In this document: positions 1 to 8,700 of the stretch, piece after piece
How positions within the stretch are numbered: the first letter of the stretch is position 1
How the letters are laid out: the number at the start of each line of letters is the position of its first letter
From: Bacteroidales bacterium
Lineage (GTDB): Bacteria; Bacteroidota; Bacteroidia; Bacteroidales; P3
DNA length: 64,000 nt
NCBI GenBank assembly: GCA_017480145.1
Contig: JAFVBF010000071.1
Coordinates: forward strand, 1 to 64,000
Direction: 5' to 3'
The notes under the pieces: generated by a model
What the model was told of the DNA's origin: nothing
The model's database searches: none
What the model saw: the letters and a program-made list of their open reading frames with translations, nothing else
Made by a program: the position numbers and the translations under genes

Positions 1-690
1 TAGCACGTCCATTATATAAGTGTCCTCTACCTCTGTGTAACGCTTAATCTTTCGTGGGGTATCAAGCGACAATTCAAATCGGGCTTTCCCTTTGAAGTAA
101 TCTAAAACTTGATATTTGTTAGAGATGGAATTAAGAAAAGGAAAATTGTCGTGTCTTTGCAGTTCCTTACTCTTATTATAAAGTATTAGTGTTTCCTTGC
201 AATCCCTTGACTTGACATCCCTTGAAAATGCTATACCCTCGTTTTCGTAATGCTCCCACTTGTAACGTCTGTAATTGCCGACTCTCTCGTTAAGCGTGTC
301 TAATACTTGTGGTGTAAGGTCTAAATCTACATCGGTCGTTACGTCCATTGAAGTAATGCACCCCGTCTGTAAAATCCCCTGCGTGTCTATTTGGCAAATG
401 CCTAATTGGTTTATTCTCTCTAAACAACTCCCGATCGTTTCCCTTGAAATCAACTTGGGGTAATCTTCTTGCAGTATCTTACTTGAAAACTCTAACGTAA
501 GTGTCTGCTTGGCCTTGCTTGTTGCTATGAATAAGTTATAAGGTACATCCCCATCTGCCTTTGAAGAATAATACTCCCCTTTGAGCATCCCACTACGATG
601 GTCGTAGTCCTTATTAAATCTAATTTGTTGGTCTAACAGATATTTATTGTTAGCCTTAATCTTAATTCTGTCTAATGTGATAAATTGCAT
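1..690 (-). CDS. Partial replication-initiation-like protein (phage/plasmid gene II/X type)
   Basis: An open frame of 230 codons with no stop starts at ATG 690-688 and runs leftwards out of the window, so the C-terminus is missing. It resembles rolling-circle initiators of the filamentous-phage gene II/X family and related plasmid Rep proteins: it has a strand-rich N-terminal half with the segment SMDVTTDVDL, then ILYNKSKELQ near residue 180 and RFELSL near residue 210, matching the family pattern of a 'Y-dK-x-x-E' segment followed by an 'RxE-x-x-L' segment. I see no clear HUH motif in the visible part. The DNA is AT-rich compared with the chromosomal genes to the right. A Rep gene here suggests an integrated inovirus-like or small mobilizable element. 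The family call is from pattern recognition only. Confidence 0.5.
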   Translation of the reverse strand, partial: MQFITLDRIKIKANNKYLLDQQIRFNKDYDHRSGMLKGEYYSSKADGDVPYNLFIATSKAKQTLTLEFSSKILQEDYPKLISRETIGSCLERINQLGICQIDTQGILQTGCITSMDVTTDVDLDLTPQVLDTLNERVGNYRRYKWEHYENEGIAFSRDVKSRDCKETLILYNKSKELQRHDNFPFLNSISNKYQVLDYFKGKARFELSLDTPRKIKRYTEVEDTYIMDVL

Positions 691-726
691 TCATAATCAT
701 GTAATTCTTTTATTTTCTAATGTGTC

Positions 727-760
727 AAAATGTAGTCTTGTGTCCTTGAGGCTACATTTT
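727..760. other. Hairpin just upstream of the Rep-like gene
   Basis: A 9-bp perfect inverted repeat (AAAATGTAG at 727-735, CTACATTTT at 752-760) with a 16-nt loop lies about 37 bases upstream of the Rep-like start codon. Rolling-circle initiators often nick at a hairpin next to their own gene, so this is a candidate origin. It could equally be a transcription feature. The rest of 691-1011 holds no gene I can support. Confidence 0.3.
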
Positions 761-1011
761 CCCTCTTTGATAATAAGTAGGCTCGGAAAAAGGAAAAGTC
801 AAATTTAACTCTGAAAATATCTGGTCCAAATTTTTCGGGAAGATAGGCATCACTCCGATTTGAGTACCAATAATGAGTACATTTTTCAAAACGAAAGCGA
901 AGATACCTGAACGACTTAAAACCCAATAGGGATAGGGGGTAAGGCATCATTACACTTGAAAAATAATGCTGATACCCTTGCAATTATAAGACTTTAGGAG
1001 GTAATGCTTTT

Positions 1012-1080
1012 ATGAAATTAACGACCTTTTCAAAATCTCGTATAAAGTTCGATAAATCGTCAGCGTTCCCGACAAAGTGA
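1012..1080 (+). CDS. Tiny ORF (22 aa) with a consensus Shine-Dalgarno
   Basis: ATG at 1012 is preceded by AGGAGG at 996-1001, a strong Shine-Dalgarno, which is unusual in this genome because the other genes do not show one. The 22-residue product is basic and rich in Ser/Lys/Thr (begins MKLTTFSKSR, ends in FPTK) and matches nothing I know. Its TGA stop touches the left arm of the hairpin at 1080-1111, an arrangement that looks like a very short gene plus terminator or a leader peptide. It may also be chance. Confidence 0.22.
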   Translation: MKLTTFSKSRIKFDKSSAFPTK

Positions 1081-1112
1081 AAAAGCATGATACATACTGA
1101 TCATGCTTTTTT
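1080..1112 (-). terminator. Bidirectional terminator-like hairpin
   Basis: The perfect 12-bp inverted repeat (AAAAAGCATGAT at 1080-1091 and its complement at 1100-1111, 8-nt loop) has A/T-rich flanks on both sides, so it can end transcription from either direction. It sits 16 bases beyond the stop codon of the YolD-like gene and marks the border between the polymerase pair and the Rep-containing segment. Confidence 0.6.
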
Positions 1113-1127
1113 CGTTTTGTATTGTTT

Positions 1128-1358
1128 TCAGTAGAGAAGGTCTACATCTATAGCATTTTCTGTGTCATCAAATATCTGACGGTAATTATCGTCAAAGGAG
1201 TAGGGGACTGCTTGAGAAACTTCTTCAATAGCTTCCTCAAATCCCGACAGGGCCGAGAACGGGGCAAATTGGGCTGCTCGTTTTTCCATCGGCATTGGGG
1301 CATGTCTTAGGGAAACGTGATGTGGTAAGCGAATTATATCGTCATATTCTGATGCCAT
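1128..1358 (-). CDS. YolD-like small protein partnered with Y-family polymerase
   Basis: A 76-residue acidic protein whose core PMPMEKRAAQFAPFSALSGF (about residues 21-40) is the signature of YolD-like proteins found next to UmuC/UvrX-type polymerases. The start is taken at ATG 1358, five bases after the polymerase stop; a longer frame from 1445 would overlap the polymerase by more than 80 bases. The family is thought, from its constant association, to modulate or replace UmuD for the translesion polymerase; that role is inference here. The pair is probably one transcript. Confidence 0.72.
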   Translation of the reverse strand: MASEYDDIIRLPHHVSLRHAPMPMEKRAAQFAPFSALSGFEEAIEEVSQAVPYSFDDNYRQIFDDTENAIDVDLLY

Positions 1359-1362
1359 TTGA

Positions 1363-2877
1363 TTAAGCTTTATGTCCGCCAATCTGCTGGTTGCGCTCTT
1401 TGGCTGTTGCTCCATCTTCAAAGTTAAATCCCTTGAGGATGGCATTCTTTCCGTATTTTTTCTTTATAGACAATAGTGCCTCCTGCACTTTGTGCTCACG
1501 AGCTTGCTCTTCATTGGATTTCCCTTGGTTGAGCTGCTCTTCCTCATAGTCTGCAAAAAGATTTAGTTGCTTAGGTGTATGTGTCAGCTCTGCTGCCCGT
1601 GATTCGGAGACCACATTTCCCATGACGACATTGATACGGCGTATAAGCAGCTTTGGGTTCACGCATTGGTCATACAGGGATATTATCGCCTGCGATATGA
1701 TTTGTGAGGATGAGGTAAATCTGTCCAAATGCATTCCTCCGTGTGTGGGTTTTGGAATCATGCGGCCGTAGTAGTCTATGCCAGTTTCTCCCTGATAAGT
1801 TTGAGCCGTTTCTGTCTGAATGAGACTCTGTACGTCATAGCCTACGTATATTGCGACAGAATCAGTCATCAGGTGTTTCTCAACAAGGCTTAATGCCAAA
1901 CCATCTGCCATTTCTTGTGCAACGATGCGGGCGTGCTCAAAATTGTATGGGCAGTGCAATACTTGTCCACTGCTTAGGGAGTGGGATTCTGGTCTGTATG
2001 ATTTTATTGCGTCAATAGTACAGGGTTCCCATCCCCATGCGTGGTCTATAAGGAGTTCTGCATTAACTCCGAATAATTTGTACAGTAGTTCTTCCTTCTG
2101 TAGTGAGCAGCGTGCCAGCTGCCCCATTGTGTATATTCCATTTGATTCCAGTCTGCGGGCTATTCCATGCCCCACTCTCCAAAAATCCGTTAAAGGGCGA
2201 TGCCCCCATAGTTGTTCACGGTAACTCAGTTCGTCAAGTTCGGCAATTCTTACTCCATCTTTGTCTGCGGCTATATGTTTGGCAACAATATCCATGGCAA
2301 CCTTGCTCAGATATAGATTGGGGCCTATGCCTGCTGTTGCTGTGATACCTGTTGTCGCCAGTACGTCTTTTATCATGGTTCTGGCCAATTCGTGCGCAGT
2401 CATTCGGTAAGATGATAAATAGTTGGTGGCATCAATGAACACCTCGTCGATAGAGTAAGCGTATATGTCTTCAGGGGCAATATATTTGAGATATGTTCTA
2501 TAAATGCGAGAACTATAGTCAATGTAGAATGCCATGCGGGGTGGGGCGGCAATATAGTCCACTTCCCAGTCACGGTGTTTCACTAAATCGTCAGCAAAGA
2601 CTGATTTACCTGTGAATTGTCGTGTGGAAAGTTGTGCTCTGCGGCGATAGTTTACCTCTTTTAGTCTCTGGATGACCTCAAAAAGTCTGGCTCTGCCAGG
2701 AATCCCATAGGTTTTTAGAGAGGGTGAAACGGCCAGACATATTGTCTTTTCCGTACGGCTTGCATCGGCCACGACAAGATTCGTCTTGAGGGGGTCCAGC
2801 CCCCGTTCGACGCATTCCACCGAGGCATAGAATGATTTCAAGTCTATGGCAATGTATGACCGTTGCTTGGTTGACAT
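1363..2877 (-). CDS. Y-family translesion DNA polymerase (UmuC/UvrX-like)
   Basis: A 504-residue Y-family polymerase, which copies past damaged bases with low fidelity. The catalytic carboxylates are visible: D12 in IDLKSFYASVE and D144/E145 in YSIDEVFID. The middle part carries the little-finger region and the C-terminus has a consensus sliding-clamp binding peptide, QLNLF (437-441). The length and the downstream YolD-like gene match the UmuC/UvrX branch rather than the shorter DinB (about 350-400 aa). In many genomes this pair rides on mobile elements, and here it lies beside a Rep-like gene. No LexA-type operator was recognised upstream. Confidence 0.88.
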   Translation of the reverse strand: MSTKQRSYIAIDLKSFYASVECVERGLDPLKTNLVVADASRTEKTICLAVSPSLKTYGIPGRARLFEVIQRLKEVNYRRRAQLSTRQFTGKSVFADDLVKHRDWEVDYIAAPPRMAFYIDYSSRIYRTYLKYIAPEDIYAYSIDEVFIDATNYLSSYRMTAHELARTMIKDVLATTGITATAGIGPNLYLSKVAMDIVAKHIAADKDGVRIAELDELSYREQLWGHRPLTDFWRVGHGIARRLESNGIYTMGQLARCSLQKEELLYKLFGVNAELLIDHAWGWEPCTIDAIKSYRPESHSLSSGQVLHCPYNFEHARIVAQEMADGLALSLVEKHLMTDSVAIYVGYDVQSLIQTETAQTYQGETGIDYYGRMIPKPTHGGMHLDRFTSSSQIISQAIISLYDQCVNPKLLIRRINVVMGNVVSESRAAELTHTPKQLNLFADYEEEQLNQGKSNEEQAREHKVQEALLSIKKKYGKNAILKGFNFEDGATAKERNQQIGGHKA

Positions 2878-2915
2878 ACTCGCTAATCAAATATAGTATT
2901 AAAGGATTCTGAACG

Positions 2916-2923
2916 CAAATTTA
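2916..2923 (-). promoter_or_regulatory. Possible -7 box for the polymerase pair
   Basis: On the minus strand this reads TAAATTTG, a match to the Bacteroidota -7 consensus TAnnTTTG, about 40 bases upstream of the polymerase start. No convincing -33 element is seen at the right distance. Confidence 0.35.
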
Positions 2924-3077
2924 GACAAAATAATCGAATTATTGATGTTTGTAGGGTTAGCAAAATTAGCAGGGTGCTCTGCCACTCGAAGACATTGCAG
3001 GGAGGGAGATAACAACGCAGCATAAAAAAACTATCCGTCAGATTCTGCTCCTATGGATTCATTTAGCAAAAAAAGTG

Positions 3078-3085
3078 TATTTTTG
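3078..3085 (+). promoter_or_regulatory. -7 promoter box for pyrE
   Basis: TATTTTTG followed by C matches TAnnTTTG. It lies only 7 bases before ATG 3092, so transcription would begin at about that codon. This rules out the longer reading frame from 3053 and leaves ATG 3092, 3101 or 3107 as the start. Confidence 0.5.
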
Positions 3086-3091
3086 CAGTCT

Positions 3092-3739
3092 ATGAATACA
3101 ATGAATATGGCCGAGCAAACGGCAAAATACCTCTTAGAGGTAAAGGCAGTCAAACTCAACAATGAACACCCTTTTACTTGGGCATCAGGACGTAAGTCCC
3201 CAATCTATTGTGATAATCGAGTCACTTTGTCCTATCCTGGCATCCGTTCCTTTATACGCCAGCATTTTGTTGAAATAATCAAATCTCAGTTTGTCGATGT
3301 GGACGTGATTGCTGGTGTGGCTACAGGGGGTATTGCGCAAGGGGCATTGGTAGCGCAAGAATTGAACTTACCTTTTGTCTATGTGCGCTCTGAAGCCAAA
3401 AGTCATGGGTTGACCAATCAAATTGAAGGTGAAATTCATGAGGGACAATCCGTTGTTGTAATTGAAGATCTTGTCTCAACGGGAAAGAGTAGTCTGATTG
3501 CTGTTGATGCTTTGCGTGCCAAAGGCTGCGATGTAAAAGGCATGGTCGCTATCTTCACCTATGGACTTGCTGTGGCTCAGCAGAATTTTGATAATGCCAA
3601 GGTCCTGCTGCACACGTTGACCAATTATGACACCCTAATTAAAGTGGCTGCTCAGGAAGACTACGTGAGTAGAACTGATTTAGAGTCTTTGGCAGAGTGG
3701 CGCCTCAACCCCGAAAAGTGGTCTGAGGATCGTAGTTAA
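3092..3739 (+). CDS. pyrE: Orotate phosphoribosyltransferase
   Basis: Transfers ribose-5-phosphate from PRPP to orotate to give OMP in pyrimidine synthesis. The 215-residue protein has FTWASGRKSPIYCDNR (28-43), the flexible-loop segment RSEAKSHG (99-106) with the catalytic Lys103, and the PRPP-binding motif VVVIEDLVSTGKSS (121-134). Length fits the family. The start at 3092 is preferred because the promoter box at 3078-3085 overlaps any earlier start; 3101 or 3107 is possible. It heads a plus-strand run of five genes with gaps of 5-22 bases that ends at 8930. Confidence 0.93.
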   Translation: MNTMNMAEQTAKYLLEVKAVKLNNEHPFTWASGRKSPIYCDNRVTLSYPGIRSFIRQHFVEIIKSQFVDVDVIAGVATGGIAQGALVAQELNLPFVYVRSEAKSHGLTNQIEGEIHEGQSVVVIEDLVSTGKSSLIAVDALRAKGCDVKGMVAIFTYGLAVAQQNFDNAKVLLHTLTNYDTLIKVAAQEDYVSRTDLESLAEWRLNPEKWSEDRS

Positions 3740-3761
3740 ATCAGTCATTCCCATCTATCTG

Positions 3762-4835
3762 ATGAATACGCTTGCATCTCTATTGTCGTTTGCAGGCAAG
3801 GCAACATGGTTGTGGCTACTATTTATAGTGGCCACACTTTGTGTTTCTGCACAGCAGGTGGATAGCGTGATGTGGAGACTGTTAAATTCTGATTTGACAA
3901 TTACTTACAATCTTGACAAACAAGCTGATATCAGGGTCCGGGTTTCTATTGATGGCGGTCACACATTCAGCGATCCTTTGGACTCCCTCAAAGGTGATAT
4001 TGGTTCAGCGGTTGCCCCTGGAACAGGAAAAACCATTACAGGGCATAATATCCCCGAAATTCAAGAAATTGAGGAATGGCTGATTGTGTTTTTAGTGGAG
4101 GTTGATGATGGTTCGGTGGTTGTCTGGTTCGACACTATTCCCATCGTAATGATGCCAGTGAAAGGAGGCTCCTTTTTTATGGGGGCAGCAGGGCAGGGGA
4201 ATGTTAGGCATGGAAAAGATCGGGCATTCCCAGTTCATGAAGTTACATTAGATGATTACTACATAGGTCGTTATGAGGTAACCCAACAGCTCTGGAAATC
4301 GGTCATGGGCGAGAATCCTTCGCTCTATCAAGGCAATGACAGCTTGCCGGTAGATCAGGTCTCTTGGTCTCAAATCCAAATTTTCATAGCCCGTCTAAGC
4401 CAGTTGACGGGCTATAGATTCCATCTCCCAACGGAGGCTCAGTGGGAATACGCAGCCCGAGGTGGGCAGTATAGTTTTGACCATTTGTATCCCGGAACAA
4501 CAGATAGCCTCTTCTTGTATGCTTGGTATTGCGGCAATAGCGGCAATCACACACATCCCGTAGGCCAGTTGCGGCCTAATGAATTAGGCATATTCGATAT
4601 GGGTGGCAATGTGGCTGAGTGGTGTGCCGATTGGGCAGGGGATTATACTGCTGAACCACAAAAGAATCCGCGAGGTCCTCGCTCAGGTGAAAACCGTGTA
4701 CTCCGTGGGGGAAGTATCAACAGTCCGTCTTGGACCTGTTCTGTGCACGACAGAAGCTGGTATCTGCCTGATCATTCCTATGGATGCTATGGATTCCGAC
4801 TGGTCCTTGACGAGATTCAACGAGATATAGATTAA
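3762..4835 (+). CDS. Secreted formylglycine-generating-enzyme-like (SUMF1 domain) protein
   Basis: A 357-residue protein with a signal peptide (hydrophobic stretch about residues 14-30, ending VSAQQ). An N-terminal region of about 100 residues looks like a strand-rich domain, followed by a SUMF1/FGE-sulfatase domain from about residue 128: KGGSFFMG, YYIGRYEVTQQLW, LPTEAQWEYAARGG, MGGNVAEWCADW, VLRGGS. True FGE uses two closely spaced cysteines near the C-terminus; here the corresponding segment SWTCSVHDRSW has only the first, so sulfatase activation is doubtful. Such domains in Bacteroidota often act as structural or gliding/secretion (GldK-like) components. It ends 5 bases before the next gene. 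Confidence 0.8.
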   Translation: MNTLASLLSFAGKATWLWLLFIVATLCVSAQQVDSVMWRLLNSDLTITYNLDKQADIRVRVSIDGGHTFSDPLDSLKGDIGSAVAPGTGKTITGHNIPEIQEIEEWLIVFLVEVDDGSVVVWFDTIPIVMMPVKGGSFFMGAAGQGNVRHGKDRAFPVHEVTLDDYYIGRYEVTQQLWKSVMGENPSLYQGNDSLPVDQVSWSQIQIFIARLSQLTGYRFHLPTEAQWEYAARGGQYSFDHLYPGTTDSLFLYAWYCGNSGNHTHPVGQLRPNELGIFDMGGNVAEWCADWAGDYTAEPQKNPRGPRSGENRVLRGGSINSPSWTCSVHDRSWYLPDHSYGCYGFRLVLDEIQRDID

Positions 4836-4840
4836 GAACA

Positions 4841-5368
4841 ATGATTACCATACAAGACAAACACTTTGAACTATACATGCGTTCCGACGAAATCCAAGCG
4901 GTTGTACGCAGGCTTGCCAAAGAGATTTCAGCGGATTTAAGACATCTTAATCCTATTGTATGTCCAGTACTCAATGGCAGTTTTTTCTTTGGCAACGACT
5001 TGTTGCGTAATCTTGATTTTGATCCAGAACTACAGTGCGTTAGATATTCTTCGTATAGTGGCATACACTCTACGGGTGAAGTGAATCGCCTGCTTGCCTT
5101 CCCCGATAGTGTTCGGGGGCGCCACGTTCTTGTCGTAGAGGATATTATCGAAACAGGCATTTCTATGAAGGCGATGCTTGCAGACCTGCAATCTAAGTCG
5201 CCAGCTGCCATCCATGTATGTACACTTATGCGAAAACCGGCATTGCTGCAGTGCGAGGTACAGATTGACTATGTAGGAAAGGATATCCCAGATGACTTTA
5301 TTGTGGGTTACGGATTTGATTATAACGGACATGGACGCACATATCCTGATATTTATTCCTTGGTTTAA
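4841..5368 (+). CDS. hpt: Hypoxanthine-type phosphoribosyltransferase
   Basis: Purine salvage enzyme that converts hypoxanthine (and possibly guanine) plus PRPP to the nucleotide. At 175 residues it has the usual length for bacterial HPRT. The PPi-binding loop is PVLNGSFFF (42-50), the Ser-Tyr flexible loop is at 70-72, and the PRPP motif is VLVVEDIIETGIS (96-108). In typical HPRT this reads EDIIDTG, where the second Asp acts as base on the purine; here it is Glu104, a conservative but unusual change. The C-terminal PDDFIVGYGFDY matches the nucleobase-binding segment. Probably cotranscribed with the gene 5 bases upstream. Confidence 0.87.
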   Translation: MITIQDKHFELYMRSDEIQAVVRRLAKEISADLRHLNPIVCPVLNGSFFFGNDLLRNLDFDPELQCVRYSSYSGIHSTGEVNRLLAFPDSVRGRHVLVVEDIIETGISMKAMLADLQSKSPAAIHVCTLMRKPALLQCEVQIDYVGKDIPDDFIVGYGFDYNGHGRTYPDIYSLV

Positions 5369-5387
5369 TTAAATGATATAGAATACT

Positions 5388-5765
5388 ATGAAATGGAGTC
5401 CTATGAGAGGGCTACTTGCCCTTTTTATAATTCCCTTTTGTTTTGTTTCCTGTGACAAAAGTGAAGTGTCATTTAACTCTTCAGACCTGATTGGCAAGTG
5501 GAAAGAGAATGGGTCCTCTACCTACTGGCGTTATGATAGTGGTGGCAGTGGCCTTACATGGGACGAAAGTGAAGATGTGTCAGAGGATGATGAGACTACC
5601 ATGCGCTTTTCCTGGAGCCTTTCAGAAGATGTGCTACAGCATGTTTTTTCCGGTGATGAGATACATCAGGCCGTAGTACAGGATTATACGATTTTGGAAC
5701 TTTCCAACACCTCGCTGCGGTGGAATACAGGGCTGAAAACGGTCACATTATCAAAGGTCAACTAA
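5388..5765 (+). CDS. Small lipoprotein, lipocalin-like
   Basis: A 125-residue lipoprotein: signal sequence ending in CFVSC with the lipidated Cys22. The mature part starts with a short linker, then IGKWKENGSSTYW, followed by an acidic stretch and several strand-forming segments, resembling the lipocalin-like domains common in Bacteroidales lipoproteins. Function unknown. It sits between the phosphoribosyltransferase and the AsmA-like gene with 16-20 base gaps, so it is likely in the same operon. Confidence 0.7.
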   Translation: MKWSPMRGLLALFIIPFCFVSCDKSEVSFNSSDLIGKWKENGSSTYWRYDSGGSGLTWDESEDVSEDDETTMRFSWSLSEDVLQHVFSGDEIHQAVVQDYTILELSNTSLRWNTGLKTVTLSKVN

Positions 5766-5780
5766 ATCCCCTTTACGTGT

Positions 5781-8700
5781 ATGAATAAATGGCTTAAAAT
5801 AACCTTGATTTCGATTGGGTCGTTATTGGGTCTGTTTTTTGTTGTGGTGGCTATTGCTTGTTGGTTAGTGTTTACGCCTTCACGTCTTACTGGTATTGTT
5901 AATTCCCTTAGTGATAAGTTTATTGACAGTGAGACTCACTTTGAAAATGTTGATTTTTCATTGTTCAAAACCTTCCCTAATGCGGGCATTGCTGTTTCCG
6001 ATTTTTATGTGGTCAACCCGATGGATGGTGCTCCTTCAGACACTTTGTTGTGTGTGGAGCAACTTACAGTAGGCCTCAATGTGATGGAATTCCTTCGTCA
6101 TGGCAATATTCAGGTGAGACAACTGGTTCTCAACAATGCCGATGCTAATATATTCATTGATGCTGATGGCAACAACAACTTTTCCATATTCCCATCGTCT
6201 GAAGATACTACAGAAGGTGAGCCCTTCCGTATGCCAGAAGAAATTGATATACAAAGCATAACTATCTGTGGCCTCAACTGTAGCTACGTGGATATGCAGA
6301 ATGTTATAGTGACGGATGTCAAAGACCTGTCTCTTGACCTTTCCTTTTCGTTGCAGGAGGCAAAGACTGGCAAGGGCAATATAAAGTTGAATATTGAGCA
6401 TTTAGATTTTTGTCAGACAGATGATTCTTTGCAGACAAGTCTGGTGGCTACTTTGGATAATTTTGCCCTAAAGACCTCTGGAACAGTAACAGATTTATCC
6501 TTGGGCAATATTTCGATAGGCATTAGTGCCGATTCATTAGGTTTTAGTCAATTGAGTCAAGAAAAAAACGAATTAATTTCAACCCGGCTGTATGACTTTA
6601 ATTCTCATCTGAAGGCTAAGGGTGATTTGCATATAGTTGACGGTTCTGTTGATTTAAAATTACCTAAGGCCAATTTGGCATTAGATGGCAGTGCTTTGAT
6701 TAACGATGCTCTGTGCTCCAGTCAAGACAATCTGTTGGAACTATCGGTTCCGTTTACGTTTAATCTTGATTCTATGGAGTTTTCCACTGAGCAGATGACG
6801 GTGGCTCTTGATCAATTGAAGTTGTTGCTGAAAGGCGTTGTGTCTCTTTCTCGGCAAGATAGACCGATGCAGATGAATATTGATTATGCAACGAATGCCA
6901 TTTCCATTCGTCATTTTCTGCCATACGTACCCGATTTATATTCTGATGTGTTAAAGGATCTGTCTGTTGATGCTAAACTATCTCTTGATGGAAAGGTGGA
7001 TGGATATTTTAGTGGGGATACGCTACCAGTTGTGACGTGCGATATCATGTTGGCAGATGGTGACTTTTCGTATGCGGGCATACCCATGGACTTAAAACAG
7101 ATTAGTGCTAATATTGCCGCACGGATAGATGCTTCAAAGAATGGTCTGTCAAACTTAAACATCAAAAAGATTCAGGCATCATATAGGCATAATACAATCT
7201 CCCTTAATGGTCGTGTAGATGATCTCATGGGTAAAATGAAAATTGATGCCGCATTGAAGGGAAATGTTTCATTGGATGAAATAATGCCCTTTTTGCCAGA
7301 TTCTCTGCCGCTTTCAGCCAAGGGCACATCCAGCATAGATATCAAGGTTAAGACCTCAATGGACCAGCTTACTCAGATGGATATAAAAAATATGAAGATG
7401 GATGGAGGAGTAACGGTTTCCAACCTCGAAGTTTCTTACGATAGCATCAGCATTATTTCTCCTTCTGTCCAGGTCTCATTAGACTTGCCATCTCAACATA
7501 GTCGTTTGAAGACTCCTGAATTGGCTGACATCACGATTTCCAGCAGTCATTTAGATGTGAATATGCCTGCATCCCAAGCCAACGTCATCCTTAAAAATGC
7601 CTACTTTTCAGTTGGAGTTTCTGACGTTATGAACGCTATGTCGCCAATATCTGCTGCACTTAAAGTCTCTGTCGAAAACACAGAGATGCATTATGATTCG
7701 ATAGATGTGGTTGTAGAGGATTTGCACCTTGCGGGCAACGTTACACATGATTCTGCGCAGTCGAATATCATTTACCAGTGGAATCCCAGCCTATCGGTAG
7801 CATTCTCTCGCACGTCATTGTTTATGCCTCAGATGCCAGAGGCTCTCCGTCTGGCTTCATTCCAGTTTGATTACATGCCTGGACATTGTGAAATTGCTGA
7901 AGCGGATATTCACTGGGGACTTTCTGACTATCATTTGTCTGGCACAGTTGATAATTTGGAAGATTGGTTGGATCAGACAAAACAACTTTATGCCAAAGTC
8001 AATCTCGTATCAAGTTATACGGATGTCGACCAGATTATGGATTTGGTTAGTGGCATGGGGAGCGATCCAGATACTTTGGAAGCCATGCGACAAGAAGATC
8101 ATGTTTCACCCGATGCCAATCCATTCATTGTCCCTCGGGATGTTAATATTGATTTCAATACAAATATCAAACGTTGTATTGCCCTCGGCAATGACTTGTC
8201 AAATTTGTCAGGTAGTGTCAGTGTTCGTGATGGCAAAGTCGTTTTAGATCAGGTCGGATTTGCCTGTCGGGCAGCACGTATGCAGTTAACAGGTATTTAT
8301 AAGTCTCCGCGCCCCAATCATTTGTACCTGGGCGTCGACTTCCATTTGCTTGACATCCAGATTGATGAGCTGATTGATATGGTACCTTTCGTAGATACCC
8401 TATTCCCTATGCTGGCCTCATTTGATGGTCAAGGTGATTTCCATTTGGCCATAGAAACATATCTTGATGCCAAATACCAGCCCAAGGTTAGCACGTTACT
8501 GGGCTCTACGGCCATCAGCGGCAAGGATCTTGTCGTCCTACCAGGAGAGACATTTAATACAATGGCCAAATACCTTATGTTCAACAAAAAAACCGAGAAT
8601 AAAATAGACAGTTTGGATGTCGAGGCGACTCTGTTCCGAGATAGAATTGACGTCTATCCGTTCCTCTTATCGATAGACAAATACCAAGTCTGTGTGTCGG

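Noticed and set aside
717..983. 88-codon ORF on the minus strand upstream of the Rep-like gene
   Set aside because: Rich in Phe, Tyr and Arg as expected for a chance frame in AT-rich DNA, contains the hairpin 727-760, and has no promoter or start signal.
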